Counted from the first letter of the stretch, positions 25,330-33,216 are shown. The stretch: 39,679 nt of DNA from Lachnospiraceae bacterium (GCA_009774245.1 VSNM01000057.1:1-39679); one strand, 5' to 3'. Made by a program: numbers and translations. The notes: generated by a model from the sequence alone, not told the origin.

Positions 25330-25333
25330 ATGC

Positions 25334-25376
25334 ACACGGACGCGGAAAGGAATTATGCAGCTAAGGCTGCCCGTGT
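25334..25376. repeat. TATGCNGCTAAGGC hairpin element, second copy
   Basis: The outer stem ACACGG (25334-25339) pairs with CCGTGT (25371-25376), and the inner GCAGC-TAAG-GCTGC hairpin is at 25357-25370. The block 25349-25370 matches 8719-8740 at 19 of 22 bases, with the central C-G pair replaced by A-T. It lies in the gap between the AAA gene terminator and the agr-type locus. Confidence 0.5.
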
Positions 25377-25406
25377 CCGACGCGGGGAGAAAAGGGGGGA
25401 TGCGGA

Positions 25407-26111
25407 ATGTACAGGATTGGGATATGTGATGATGGTAAGAATGTGTGCGCTGATATTGAGAATATGATATTGCTTTATGCGGCGCAGGGCAATATCAAGG
25501 TGGAGGTATCTGTCTGGTATTCAGGTGAAAGATTGTGCAGATATCTGGAACAGGGAGGGCATCTTGATATCCTGTTTCTCGACATAGAATTGTTCGAGCT
25601 GACAGGGATCGAGGTGGGGAGCTTTATCCGGAACCGGATGGAGGACAGGGGGATGCAGATTATTTACATATCGGGAAAAGCATCCTATGCACAGAGATTG
25701 TTCAAGACACAGCCAATGGATTTTCTGGTAAAACCAATCTTGCAATCACAGATTGACGAAGCGATGGAACTGGCTGTCAAACTTCTCGAAAAGAGTATGA
25801 AAAAGTTCGAGTTTCAGAATGGCAGGGAGCACTGCTATATTCCGTATAATGAAATCCTCTTTTTTACAAGTAACAGAAGAAAGATTGAGATCAGGACAAT
25901 TCATGGCAGTCAGGAATTTTATGGAAAGATTAAGATGTTGGAAGATACGCTTCCCAGAGAATTTTTGGCGATTCACAAGTCCTATATTATCAATAGGACA
26001 CATGTGGCAAGGTACACATATGAAGATGTGAGGATGGATGATGGCACGATACTGACCATCAGCAAGGCACATAGAAAGCAGGTCAGGGAAAGCATATTGA
26101 GGGAAAATTAG
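25407..26111 (+). CDS. LytTR-type response regulator (AgrA-like)
   Basis: 234 residues. The receiver domain has D8-D9 (ICDDG), phospho-acceptor D59 (LFLDIELF), S in IYISGKA and K in FLVKPI. The LytTR DNA-binding domain occupies the C-terminal 100 residues (CYIPYNEILFFTSNRRKIEI, EFLAIHKSYIINRTHV, then ILTISKAHRKQVRES). Regulators of this class bind paired 9-bp direct repeats. The adjacent gene is an AgrC-like kinase that starts 2 bases after this stop. Two TTATGACAA repeats in front of the agrD-like gene are the probable target. AAGGGGGG is the ribosome site. Confidence 0.92.
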   Translation: MYRIGICDDGKNVCADIENMILLYAAQGNIKVEVSVWYSGERLCRYLEQGGHLDILFLDIELFELTGIEVGSFIRNRMEDRGMQIIYISGKASYAQRLFKTQPMDFLVKPILQSQIDEAMELAVKLLEKSMKKFEFQNGREHCYIPYNEILFFTSNRRKIEIRTIHGSQEFYGKIKMLEDTLPREFLAIHKSYIINRTHVARYTYEDVRMDDGTILTISKAHRKQVRESILREN

Positions 26112-26113
26112 AT

Positions 26114-27394
26114 ATGATGGATTTTATACTTTGTGCAGTGTCAAATATGTTCCGGATATATTTGATATATCGGTTTGCAGAGATTTTTCTGGGAAAAAAC
26201 GAATCGGGAACGGTTAAGTCATTTTTGGTCGGGACTTGTTTTTATTTGACCAATGTGATACTGTACTGGAAATTTCATATGGTATGGGTGAATATTGCCT
26301 GTAATTTAATTGGAATTAGCGTAATTATGAGGTTATATACAAGTTCGGTTAAACTAAATTTATTTGTGACAAGTTCAGTGTATATACTAAATTTTGGCTG
26401 TGACGCAGTTGCAACGATACTATTTATTCACTATGAGGATGGGGAGGCGTTTAGTCAGATCTATGAGGTTATCTCTGTTTTTCTGATTTTTGTATGTGAG
26501 ATTATGACTGAAAAGATTATTACGACATATAAGCATGCAGAAAAGCTTCAGAATTTTCCTCTTATATTTATACCAGTATGCAGTATTGCGGCCATTGGCA
26601 TCATAATATATACGGATACATGCCAGGCATTAGGAATAGCCATTATAAGCATTACATTGCTAATCGTTAATTTTTTTATGTTATATTTGTATAACATGCT
26701 TTTGCATTCCATTTCTCATAAGTATGAGGCAAAGCTGTTGAAACAGCAGGTAAATATTTATTCTAATCAATTGAATGTTATATTGCAGAGTGAAGAAAAA
26801 GTTAAATCTTTGAGACATGACATGAAACATCATATGAATGAGATAAAACTTCTGGCAAATAAATATGGTATCACAGAAATTCAAGGATATATTGATAATA
26901 TGAAGGAGTTTATCTGTAATCCCGCAGAAATTGTATCATCTGGAAATCTGGAGATCGACAGCCTGTTAAATTATATGCTGCAAAAGGCTAGGGAAGAGCT
27001 AAAAGAAGTTGATGTAAAAGTAAAGATTCCAGAAGCAATAGGCCATTCTTTTGATATCAATGTTATATTGGGAAATTTGCTGGAAAACGCTTTGGAGGCG
27101 GCACGGCAGACAGAAGAAAAACAGTTAAATGTTAACATTCAGTTTTATCAGGGAATTTTTAAGATTGTCATTGAAAACAGTTATAACGGGACACTTATCA
27201 GAGGGAAACAGGGGGTTATAACTTCAAAAAAGGAAAAAGAGAGTCATGGAATCGGAATGGGTAATGTGAAAAAGATTGTCGAGAAATATGGGGGAATTAT
27301 GGAGGTATACTCTCATGATATGCGTTTTGGCGTAAAATTGATTCTTTATATGCCAGATACAGAAAATTTTGTATTTGATGAATTTGATCAGTAA
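26114..27394 (+). CDS. AgrC-like sensor histidine kinase
   Basis: 426 residues. Six or so hydrophobic helices fill residues 1-205 (for instance FLVGTCFYLTNVILYWKF, PLIFIPVCSIAAIGIIIYT). A cytoplasmic helix carries the phospho-accepting H235 in LRHDMKHHMNEIKLL, and a GHKL ATPase domain follows with N-box LGNLLENALEAAR and a G-box ESHGIGMGNVKKIVEKYGG. That is the HPK10 family, receptors for cyclic autoinducing peptides. It lies directly after its response regulator and before the agrD-like gene, with 129 bases between. The base composition is more AT-rich than its neighbours. Confidence 0.92.
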   Translation: MMDFILCAVSNMFRIYLIYRFAEIFLGKNESGTVKSFLVGTCFYLTNVILYWKFHMVWVNIACNLIGISVIMRLYTSSVKLNLFVTSSVYILNFGCDAVATILFIHYEDGEAFSQIYEVISVFLIFVCEIMTEKIITTYKHAEKLQNFPLIFIPVCSIAAIGIIIYTDTCQALGIAIISITLLIVNFFMLYLYNMLLHSISHKYEAKLLKQQVNIYSNQLNVILQSEEKVKSLRHDMKHHMNEIKLLANKYGITEIQGYIDNMKEFICNPAEIVSSGNLEIDSLLNYMLQKAREELKEVDVKVKIPEAIGHSFDINVILGNLLENALEAARQTEEKQLNVNIQFYQGIFKIVIENSYNGTLIRGKQGVITSKKEKESHGIGMGNVKKIVEKYGGIMEVYSHDMRFGVKLILYMPDTENFVFDEFDQ

Positions 27395-27435
27395 CACATA
27401 TGTTTTTGGGCTTCAGAATATTCATTACAGGCTAA

Positions 27436-27466
27436 TTATGACAAAAATATAGTCTGTTTATGACAA
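27436..27466 (+). promoter_or_regulatory. Candidate LytTR-regulator binding repeats in front of agrD
   Basis: TTATGACAA occurs at 27436-27444 and again at 27458-27466, a 22-base period or two DNA turns, the arrangement recognised by AgrA/ComE-type regulators. A TAGAAT at 27493-27498 could be the -10 box, leaving the -35 position (about 27470-27475, ACGGCA) poor, as expected of an activated promoter. A CACAATT-TTAT-AATTGTG inverted repeat lies between. Confidence 0.6.
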
Positions 27467-27523
27467 GAAACGGCACAATTTTATAATTGTGTTAGAATAT
27501 GAAATGGAAAGGAGGAGAGAGTC

Positions 27524-27676
27524 ATGCAGAAAAAGAATTTGCTTATAAAAGGAATGGAAAAGTTTATTGCCAAGATGGCAATAAAGGCTGCGAGTATTGA
27601 GGCAAATACGACATGTCCGGGGATTGGGTATCAACACAAAGAACCACCGCAGATTAAAAAGCTGCGAAAGTTTTGA
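27524..27676 (+). CDS. AgrD-like cyclic-lactone autoinducer precursor
   Basis: 50 residues: an amphipathic, lysine-rich leader (MQKKNLLIKGMEKFIAKMAI), a core EANTTCPGIGY with the ring cysteine at C31, and a charged tail QHKEPP then KKLRKF. This is the AgrD layout: leader, short peptide with one cysteine, recognition tail. AAAGGAGGA lies 6-8 bases before the ATG. The stop overlaps the start of the AgrB-like gene by three bases. The likely signal is a thiolactone ring beginning at C31 and ending at G35 or Y36, with a few exocyclic residues; the exact ends cannot be read from the sequence. Confidence 0.9.
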   Translation: MQKKNLLIKGMEKFIAKMAIKAASIEANTTCPGIGYQHKEPPQIKKLRKF

Positions 27677-28260
27677 GACTGGCAGAAAATCTGACAGACA
27701 GGTTCCTTAAAGATGGAGTGATTTCATCGGAGGACGTGGAAATTGTGCGGTATGGTTTAGAAAACATCGCGGGGAGTCTGTCAGGAATAATTGTCACTTT
27801 AATTGTCAGTGCTTGTTTTGGACGTATATTCAATGGCTTGATTCTGTGGGGACTGATACTTCTGCTGAGAAGAAATGCAGGAGGATATCATGCAGATACG
27901 AGGAATAAGTGTCTACTTATTTCATCGGGAATGATACTTTTGGCATTTATTTGCATGATCCTGCCCGGATGGTCAGTATTGGTATATATGACAATCACTA
28001 TATTCTTTTTGGGGCTCATTTTTCTGATGGAGCCTATCGGTAATCCCAATAAACTTTTAGATGAAACGGAATATAGGGTATATCGGAAGCGGACAAGGAT
28101 TGTGTTATCCTCGGAAGGCATATTGGCGGTGCTTTCATGGGCTTGTTCATGGAGGATATTATCAGCAATAACTGCATCATGCTTTTGCGTTGTTGGGATA
28201 GCGCTTATAGTGGGTAAAATTAAGCTCGGGATTTATATGAAGAAACAGTGCAGGACATAA
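27673..28260 (+). CDS. AgrB-like pro-peptide processing membrane protease
   Basis: 195 residues from a TTG start that overlaps the agrD stop. Several membrane helices (GSLSGIIVTLIVSACFG, FNGLILWGLILLLR, MILLAFICMILPGW, MTITIFFLGLIFLM). The AgrB catalytic pair is present, H73 and C80 in RRNAGGYHADTRNKC, with the seven-residue spacing of Staphylococcus H77/C84. AgrB cuts AgrD and forms the thiolactone. The order here (regulator, kinase, D, B) is reversed relative to the staphylococcal BDCA. The next gene encodes a secreted protein 60 bases downstream. Confidence 0.92.
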   Translation: MRLAENLTDRFLKDGVISSEDVEIVRYGLENIAGSLSGIIVTLIVSACFGRIFNGLILWGLILLLRRNAGGYHADTRNKCLLISSGMILLAFICMILPGWSVLVYMTITIFFLGLIFLMEPIGNPNKLLDETEYRVYRKRTRIVLSSEGILAVLSWACSWRILSAITASCFCVVGIALIVGKIKLGIYMKKQCRT

Positions 28261-28320
28261 GGTGATGACAAAAGACAATTGAATAAGGAACAGAACAAAA
28301 GTATGTAGGAGGATTTTATA

Positions 28321-28731
28321 ATGAAGAAAAGTTTAAAATTATTTGCACTTATGGCTGCATTGGTATGTGTGATCGGGACAGCGTCAATGGCGGCAGTGAC
28401 ATCTGTAATCATATATACAAATAACACTTCCAGAGACAGTACATCAATTTACTGCAGCAGTCTCATTGATGGTTTTGGGGTAAATGATGCTTCATCTACC
28501 AAGGGCCTTTATTACACTTTAAGATTCGAAGGCACATTGGGCAGTACAGAAGCATACTCAAGACTAATGCAGCCAGGAACGGGTTCTATGGGTCCTTCGG
28601 AGGTTTCTTCGTGGTCAACATTATTCACCGGCAAGACGGTACCAAGCGGCAATGGCAACTACTTTATCCGATTGAATCCGCAGGGAGCCTTAGCTAACGG
28701 ATGTTATGGCGCAGGGAAATTGGTTGATTAG
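28321..28731 (+). CDS. Secreted two-cysteine protein in the agr-type locus
   Basis: 136 residues. Signal peptide of about 24 residues: MKKSLKLFALMAALVCVIG then TASMA as a likely AxA-type cleavage site. The mature part is small, polar and rich in S, T, G and N, with two cysteines (IYCSSLIDG and NGCYGAG) that could form a disulfide, and no family that I recognise. AGGAGG lies 8-10 bases before the ATG. It lies between agrB and an ABC transporter operon, so it may be the quorum-regulated product (a bacteriocin-like or adhesive protein are possibilities). The hairpin after it could let it be made in larger amounts than the transporter. Confidence 0.75.
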   Translation: MKKSLKLFALMAALVCVIGTASMAAVTSVIIYTNNTSRDSTSIYCSSLIDGFGVNDASSTKGLYYTLRFEGTLGSTEAYSRLMQPGTGSMGPSEVSSWSTLFTGKTVPSGNGNYFIRLNPQGALANGCYGAGKLVD

Positions 28732-28749
28732 TTACAAAGTAAATCAAAT

Positions 28750-28775
28750 CGGGATAGGGCGGGATACCTGTCCTG
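28750..28775 (+). promoter_or_regulatory. Intercistronic hairpin after the secreted-protein gene
   Basis: CGGGATAGG (28750-28758) pairs with CCTGTCCTG (28767-28775) with two wobbles. No T-run follows, so it is better explained as an mRNA-stabilising or attenuating stem than as a terminator. Confidence 0.45.
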
Positions 28776-28800
28776 ACTTGATATCGTTAAAGGGGACAAT

Positions 28801-30810
28801 ATGAGAAAGTTAGCCGAATGTATCAGGAATGATATCTTGCTGAATATGAGAAATGGACTTTTGACAGGTATCATAGTCCTTGTGACCGTAATCTGTTGTG
28901 TGAACTTTTTTGTTTTTATGCCACAGGAACAAGTGGCAGGGAATAGTCTGGCAGTTTCGTCATGGGTAACGCAGGTGTTCATTATCCTGGGCAGCATCTG
29001 TGGATTTCTGGCTGTGGCGAGGGAAAATGTTCCTATTCAGGAGCTTTTTCAGACAATCGGAAACACCGTTTATTATAAGAGAGTGAGCAAGGTAATATTG
29101 ATCGGAATGATGTCGGTCATGATCACATTGATCTGTGGTTCTATATGCAGTATCGGGTTAAAGCGGCTGCAGGAACCGGATATTTATTACAGAGAATCCA
29201 TTCAATATATTGTCCTGTATTGGACGATGCCGTTTGCGATTTCTGCATTGGGCGGCGCAGTAATCGCGGATGGGATTAAGGGAAAGGTAAAATATGCGGC
29301 AGTCATATGTCAGATGTTGCTCCTGGGGCCAATGGTGCCTGTGGTGGTCGAGCCGCTGCTGGATGTGACGATGGCATTATATAAATATTTTACAGTATTC
29401 AGTGTAGGCACGTTAAATGTGTCAAAGCCCATGAATATACTGTTTGGATATGATTTGCAGATTGAGAAGGTATTGGCAGGGTGTATGACGCTCTGCTCAT
29501 TTGTTATCCTTTTTCTGGCTGGAAACTGGAAAAAGAAGTGTGTAAAAGCATTAAAGGGATTTGGAGTCTCACTGTTTGTTCTGGCGTTGATGCTTAATAT
29601 GAAGTACATAACAGGTAAGTATGACTACTATGTGGCGATGGATATGTACGAGGTGTATAAAGATGAAACGCGGATAGACTGTAATAATTCATATGAAATT
29701 GTGAGCGAGGATATAACGGTTCAAAGCGGGCTTGGTATCCGGCTGCGGACAGTGATGTCAATATGTCCGGCAGCGCAAAGTCCAAAGATTGATTTTGTTC
29801 TGTACAGTGGGTTTGATATAGATGACATTGAGGTCGGGGGAACGCGTGCGGTATGGGAAAGAAACGGGGACATTGTGTCGGTAATGTATCCGTTTGACCA
29901 GGGAAAAACATATCAGCTGGAAATCAGTTACTGCGGAAAACCGCCCGCGCATATGTATATCAGTGATCATGGCTGGATTTTGCCGGCCTATGCGGCGTGG
30001 TATCCAATCAGGGGAAATGTGAATAGCGTTTCCTTTCAGTTTGATCTGTTTGAGCCGATTTTTTATGAATATGGTCAGGAAAATATAGAATATACGGTCA
30101 CATATATTGGAAAAGATGACGTATACTGCAGTCTTGCGCATGTCGGAGAAAAAAGCTGGGAAGGAAATTCGGATGGCGTGACACTGCTGCTGAGCAGCTG
30201 GGTTAAGGAGGTAAAACTCGGCAATGGTATGACCGTGGTCTATCCGGTATGCTGCAAAAATTACGACCAGGGGATTGCGGCATATGTTGAAGAGCTCTCT
30301 GAACTGTATCGCATGATAGATGACAGGGGAAATACATGGAACAAAGTGTTTGTTACGTGTGATTCGACCTATACCGGTCACGGAGAGAAGATATATGATT
30401 TTGCAGATCATGGTATTGTGGAGATAACAAGGGCATATCTGGACGGCAGTTCACTGTGCAGTCCGAATCTGACAGTATATCCCTTGATCGGGACATTGAA
30501 GCTGGGAAATGACAATCGGGTTCCGGGTGAAGAATACGTTTTTCTGTACAAGACAATGTATGTCACGATGCTGGTCAGGGAAGGAAAACTGGAACGAGGG
30601 TTTCAGATAAGGACTTTGGAGGATATTGCGAAATTGTATGATGGTATGGAGGGATACGAGGAGTTTACCAGTATTGTCATGATGATCGATCAGTATATGA
30701 CTGAGAGTGATCTGGAGACAATAGGGCCCTTTATGGAAAAGTTCTTACAGTTCCTTGGTTCCGGTGATAAAATAACGATCGGTGAAGTGGAAAAGATGAT
30801 GGAGAAATAG
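28801..30810 (+). CDS. ABC-type permease with a large C-terminal domain resembling an inactive M1 peptidase
   Basis: 669 residues. Residues 1-265 hold about six to seven membrane helices with the ABC-2 layout (GIIVLVTVICCVNFFVF; VFIILGSICGFLAVA; ILIGMMSVMITLICG; IVLYWTMPFAISALGGAVI; a last one near 255-272). The C-terminal 400 residues are probably outside. They show segments like the N-terminal part of M1 aminopeptidases (TYQLEISYCGKPPA, WILPAYAAWYPIRGN), but the HExxH zinc motif is absent. AAGGGG is the ribosome site. It is followed 2 bases after its stop by the ATPase gene. The likely role is export or self-protection linked to the secreted protein. Confidence 0.65.
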   Translation: MRKLAECIRNDILLNMRNGLLTGIIVLVTVICCVNFFVFMPQEQVAGNSLAVSSWVTQVFIILGSICGFLAVARENVPIQELFQTIGNTVYYKRVSKVILIGMMSVMITLICGSICSIGLKRLQEPDIYYRESIQYIVLYWTMPFAISALGGAVIADGIKGKVKYAAVICQMLLLGPMVPVVVEPLLDVTMALYKYFTVFSVGTLNVSKPMNILFGYDLQIEKVLAGCMTLCSFVILFLAGNWKKKCVKALKGFGVSLFVLALMLNMKYITGKYDYYVAMDMYEVYKDETRIDCNNSYEIVSEDITVQSGLGIRLRTVMSICPAAQSPKIDFVLYSGFDIDDIEVGGTRAVWERNGDIVSVMYPFDQGKTYQLEISYCGKPPAHMYISDHGWILPAYAAWYPIRGNVNSVSFQFDLFEPIFYEYGQENIEYTVTYIGKDDVYCSLAHVGEKSWEGNSDGVTLLLSSWVKEVKLGNGMTVVYPVCCKNYDQGIAAYVEELSELYRMIDDRGNTWNKVFVTCDSTYTGHGEKIYDFADHGIVEITRAYLDGSSLCSPNLTVYPLIGTLKLGNDNRVPGEEYVFLYKTMYVTMLVREGKLERGFQIRTLEDIAKLYDGMEGYEEFTSIVMMIDQYMTESDLETIGPFMEKFLQFLGSGDKITIGEVEKMMEK

Positions 30811-30811
30811 T

Positions 30812-31687
30812 ATGATTGAGATTGAAAATGTCAGTAAAAGTTTTGGGAAAAAGAAAGCGCTGTGCAATGTAAATCTATCTCTTGATTTAGGCATATATGG
30901 ACTTCTTGGGCCAAACGGAGCGGGTAAGACGACGTTTATGCGGATTCTGGCCACTGTTTTGGAGATGGATTCCGGCAGGATCAGCATGGATGACATTACA
31001 TGGGAGGATAAATTGAAAGTACGCGAAAGGATTGGTTATCTGCCACAGCATTTTTCGATGTATGGAGGATTAAGCGTCTATGAAAGCCTGTGCCATGTAA
31101 CTGTTTTAAAAAATATTGAGAAAAGGAATATTGACAGCGTTGTCAATGCCGTGATCGACGAGGTAAATCTGACGGACAGAAAAACGAGCAGGATCAGCGC
31201 TCTGTCAGGGGGGATGCTTCGCCGGCTGGGGATTGCGCAGGCGCTGATTGGAAATCCGAGAGTATTGATCGTGGATGAACCCACAGCAGGACTCGATCCG
31301 GAAGAAAGAATCCGGTTTCGGAATCTTCTGTCCGGGATAGGGGACCGGAGGACAATCCTGATCTCCACACATATTGTTGAGGATGTGGAGGCGGTCTGCG
31401 AAAGGATGGGTGTATTAAACCAGGGCGGAGTGATGATCCAGGGGGATGTGGAAGACATTGTCGCAAAAGTGCAGGGAAAGGTGTATGAATACGAGACAGA
31501 CAGAAAAATAGAAAGCGGAAATGGGTGGACTGTCATCTCGCAGAGGCGACAGAGAGACCGGTTTATATACAGGATTCTGTCAGATCAGGAAGTAAAAGGA
31601 GCGGTACATGTCAGAGAATCGCTGGAGGATGCCTATATTTATCTGACAGGCGGAGGTGCGCGGCAGAATGAAAATGATATATTATGA
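30812..31687 (+). CDS. ABC transporter ATP-binding protein
   Basis: 291 residues. Walker A GLLGPNGAGKTTF, Q-loop in YLPQHFSMYGGL, signature LSGGMLRRLGIAQALIG, Walker B RVLIVDEPTAGLDPEE, H-loop ISTHIVEDVEAVCER. The C-terminal 80 residues form a small domain typical of ABC-2/bacteriocin-exporter ATPases. It starts just after the permease gene and overlaps the next membrane gene by about 20 bases. It would power the transporter made with the flanking membrane proteins. Confidence 0.93.
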   Translation: MIEIENVSKSFGKKKALCNVNLSLDLGIYGLLGPNGAGKTTFMRILATVLEMDSGRISMDDITWEDKLKVRERIGYLPQHFSMYGGLSVYESLCHVTVLKNIEKRNIDSVVNAVIDEVNLTDRKTSRISALSGGMLRRLGIAQALIGNPRVLIVDEPTAGLDPEERIRFRNLLSGIGDRRTILISTHIVEDVEAVCERMGVLNQGGVMIQGDVEDIVAKVQGKVYEYETDRKIESGNGWTVISQRRQRDRFIYRILSDQEVKGAVHVRESLEDAYIYLTGGGARQNENDIL

Positions 31688-32291
31688 TTTTCGGAGGCTG
31701 GGAGCCTTTCGGGTTATTCCGATTGCCGTGGTCTGTATCTTGTCGCTGTTAAGTATGCGGAGCACGGCAGAAGAGATCGTGATCCTGAAATCGATGGAAT
31801 TGTTTTTGACACCGCTGGTAACATGGTGGATTGTGCCATGTTTTTTCAACTATGTAAATGAAGATACGAGAGAGGCCTATCTGTCGTATCCTTATTCGCG
31901 GTATGCATTAGGGATATTTCGTATATTGTTTTGGTCATTTATATATTATGTTTTATTGCTGGCTGCCTTTTTGGTCAGGGCTGGCCGTCAGGAGGGATAT
32001 GGTCTCTATTTTTTGATATTTATGGTACAGGTCTTGTTTTATGCGTGTTTTTCTTTTTTTCTCATTATATATACGCGGAATATTGTTCTGAGTTTTGGTG
32101 TCATATGGGGATATGCAGGTGTACAGGTCTTGGATGCAAACCACAGGTTTTCGGGAATGAGTGTCTGCTTTTATGACATATTTTATGAGGGGCTACAGGC
32201 AATTGCAATGAAAGGGATTATCATTTTGTTTCTTTCCTTATTTTTCTTGTTATTCGCGCAGATGAGATTTAACAGGATGGAAGCAGGGTGA
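31668..32291 (+). CDS. Membrane protein, probable ABC permease subunit
   Basis: About 207 residues from ATG 31668, with GGAGGTG (31652-31658) nine bases before it; a GTG at 31656 in the same frame is less likely. Six hydrophobic helices (VIPIAVVCILSLLSM, MELFLTPLVTWWIVPCFF, ILFWSFIYYVLLLAAFLV, LIFMVQVLFYACFSFFLII, IVLSFGVIWGYAGV, GIIILFLSLFFLLFAQ). It overlaps the ATPase gene, so the two are made together. No family beyond an ABC-2-like membrane protein is evident. Last gene of the agr-type locus. Confidence 0.75.
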   Translation: MKMIYYDFRRLGAFRVIPIAVVCILSLLSMRSTAEEIVILKSMELFLTPLVTWWIVPCFFNYVNEDTREAYLSYPYSRYALGIFRILFWSFIYYVLLLAAFLVRAGRQEGYGLYFLIFMVQVLFYACFSFFLIIYTRNIVLSFGVIWGYAGVQVLDANHRFSGMSVCFYDIFYEGLQAIAMKGIIILFLSLFFLLFAQMRFNRMEAG

Positions 32292-32392
32292 TATTTGGGG
32301 AATGTTATTGAGAGCTCGGAAAAATAGCAGGAATCATTAAAGTTAATCTTTTTTTGGATTATTTTATTGACTTTTTCTATTAAAGAACTTGA

Positions 32393-32467
32393 ACAGACCT
32401 TAGTAGCCGTGAAGATGCTGAAATGGTAGGTAAAGTGCACAGTGAGTTACTTAAAGATATCTTTTGA
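32393..32467 (+). pseudogene. Possible 3' remnant of a gene (24 codons)
   Basis: The reading TDLSSREDAEMVGKVHSELL then KDIF and a stop looks like a natural protein end, but the frame is closed just upstream (TGA at 32390) and has no start. It is in the 262-base gap after the ABC operon, where mobile DNA seems to begin. The rest of that gap shows nothing I can name. Confidence 0.3.
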
Positions 32468-32476
32468 TTTTGGGTA

Positions 32477-32505
32477 TTGACTTTTGGATATCCAAATGTT
32501 GTACT
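32477..32505 (+). promoter_or_regulatory. Promoter with a palindromic operator in the spacer
   Basis: TTGACT (32477-32482) and TGTACT (32500-32505), 17 bases apart, with a perfect 14-bp palindrome TTTGGATATCCAAA (32483-32496) filling the spacer. A repressor bound there would block the polymerase. The target gene starts at 32554. Confidence 0.6.
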
Positions 32506-32553
32506 AAAAATAGTTAGAGGGGGTAAGCCTAAAACGGAAAGGAGAATAGAATA

Positions 32554-32721
32554 ATGGAGGTAACGGAAGAAATAAATATGATTGAAAATTCAAGATTTAT
32601 TTTAGGTCTGCGCAATGCGGGCTGGACGGAAAAACAGATAAATGATTTCATGCGTTATATCGAATCAGGGCAGGAGCAGTACATGCCTCAGCCGATGGAG
32701 AAAGAAAAGACGGTAGAATAG
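32554..32721 (+). CDS. Small mobile-element protein (55 aa)
   Basis: Reads MEVTEEINMIENSRFILGLR then NAGWTEKQINDFMRYIESGQ and ends MEKEKTVE. AAAGGAG (32538-32544) lies 9 bases before the ATG, and the TTTGGATATCCAAA promoter is upstream. A helical, acidic protein; I have no function to offer. Small proteins with a GLRxAGW(T/S)xxxINDF(M/I)xYIESG pattern are common near regulators in Lachnospiraceae mobile elements, which is recalled, not checked. Confidence 0.6.
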   Translation: MEVTEEINMIENSRFILGLRNAGWTEKQINDFMRYIESGQEQYMPQPMEKEKTVE

Positions 32722-32813
32722 GGATTAGCAGAAAGGGCGGGACTTGCCACCGCCCAATCTCTTACATGTATTTTACCATTGATAGGGAGTGATGCAAAGT
32801 AGAAAAGAAAAAA

Positions 32814-32981
32814 ATGGGTAGACCGACAGACAGCCCAAAGACGAATAATTATCGAATCAGAATGACAGATGAAGAACTTCTAAAGTTGGAGAAATGCTGT
32901 GAACAAACTGGATTTTCCAAAGCGGATGTTATTCGTTTAGGGATTGACAAGGTTTACAAAGAACTGGAAAACAAAGGTTAG
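32814..32981 (+). CDS. Ribbon-helix-helix DNA-binding protein, possibly frameshifted at its 5' end
   Basis: 55 residues: MGRPTDSPKTNNYRIRMTDE, then ELLKLEKCCEQTGFSKADVI and RLGIDKVYKEL. A CopG/Arc-type ribbon-helix-helix with a short strand (YRIRM) and two helices. ATG 32814 has no ribosome site of its own. AGGGAG lies 5 bases before an ATG at 32792 whose frame (MQSRKEKN) ends at a TAG immediately after a run of seven As. Removing one A would give one continuous protein starting at 32792. Either an indel in the A-run or a short protein with a poor start. Confidence 0.65.
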   Translation: MGRPTDSPKTNNYRIRMTDEELLKLEKCCEQTGFSKADVIRLGIDKVYKELENKG

Positions 32982-33081
32982 TAAAATGGAAGCGGCTAGA
33001 CTGGGAATTAAGAAGTTTAAGTCTGACTGTTATTCGTTAGTTTATTTAAACTAAAAAGCCCGTTTTTTCTCCAAATAAAAT

Positions 33082-33141
33082 AAGGTATGGGATATATTAA
33101 TCTGATGTATTTTCCGTCAGATTATTTCATCTCCATACCTT
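33082..33141. repeat. Long nested hairpin in a gene-poor gap
   Basis: AAGGTATGG (33082-33090) pairs with CCATACCTT (33133-33141); inside, AATCTGA pairs with TCAGATT. Plausibly a terminator or a REP-type element. The gap 32982-33476 otherwise contains decayed sequence and one more hairpin. Confidence 0.5.
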
Positions 33142-33174
33142 TTATGTTATTCTTCTATTCTGATACACATAAAA

Positions 33175-33216
33175 AGGACAGGAACCCACACCGACCAAAG
33201 TTTGTGTCCCTGTCCT
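33175..33216. repeat. REP-like AGGACAGG/CCTGTCCT hairpin
   Basis: AGGACAGG (33175-33182) pairs with CCTGTCCT (33209-33216) and extends with mismatches. Related GGGACAAGG and GAGGACGGTTC motifs follow at 33371-33394. Such sets of short inverted repeats resemble REP sequences mobilised by IS200-like (Y1) transposases; no such gene is in the window. Confidence 0.4.

Noticed and set aside
29758..30411. Minus-strand frame of 217 codons inside the large permease gene
   Set aside because: Opposite to a well-supported operon, with no ribosome site or recognisable motif.
28321..32291. Lactococcin 972-type bacteriocin operon
   Set aside because: The order (secreted protein, about 670-residue membrane protein, ATPase) is similar, but the secreted protein lacks the Lcn972 aromatic/glycine pattern and has two cysteines, so the family name is not justified.
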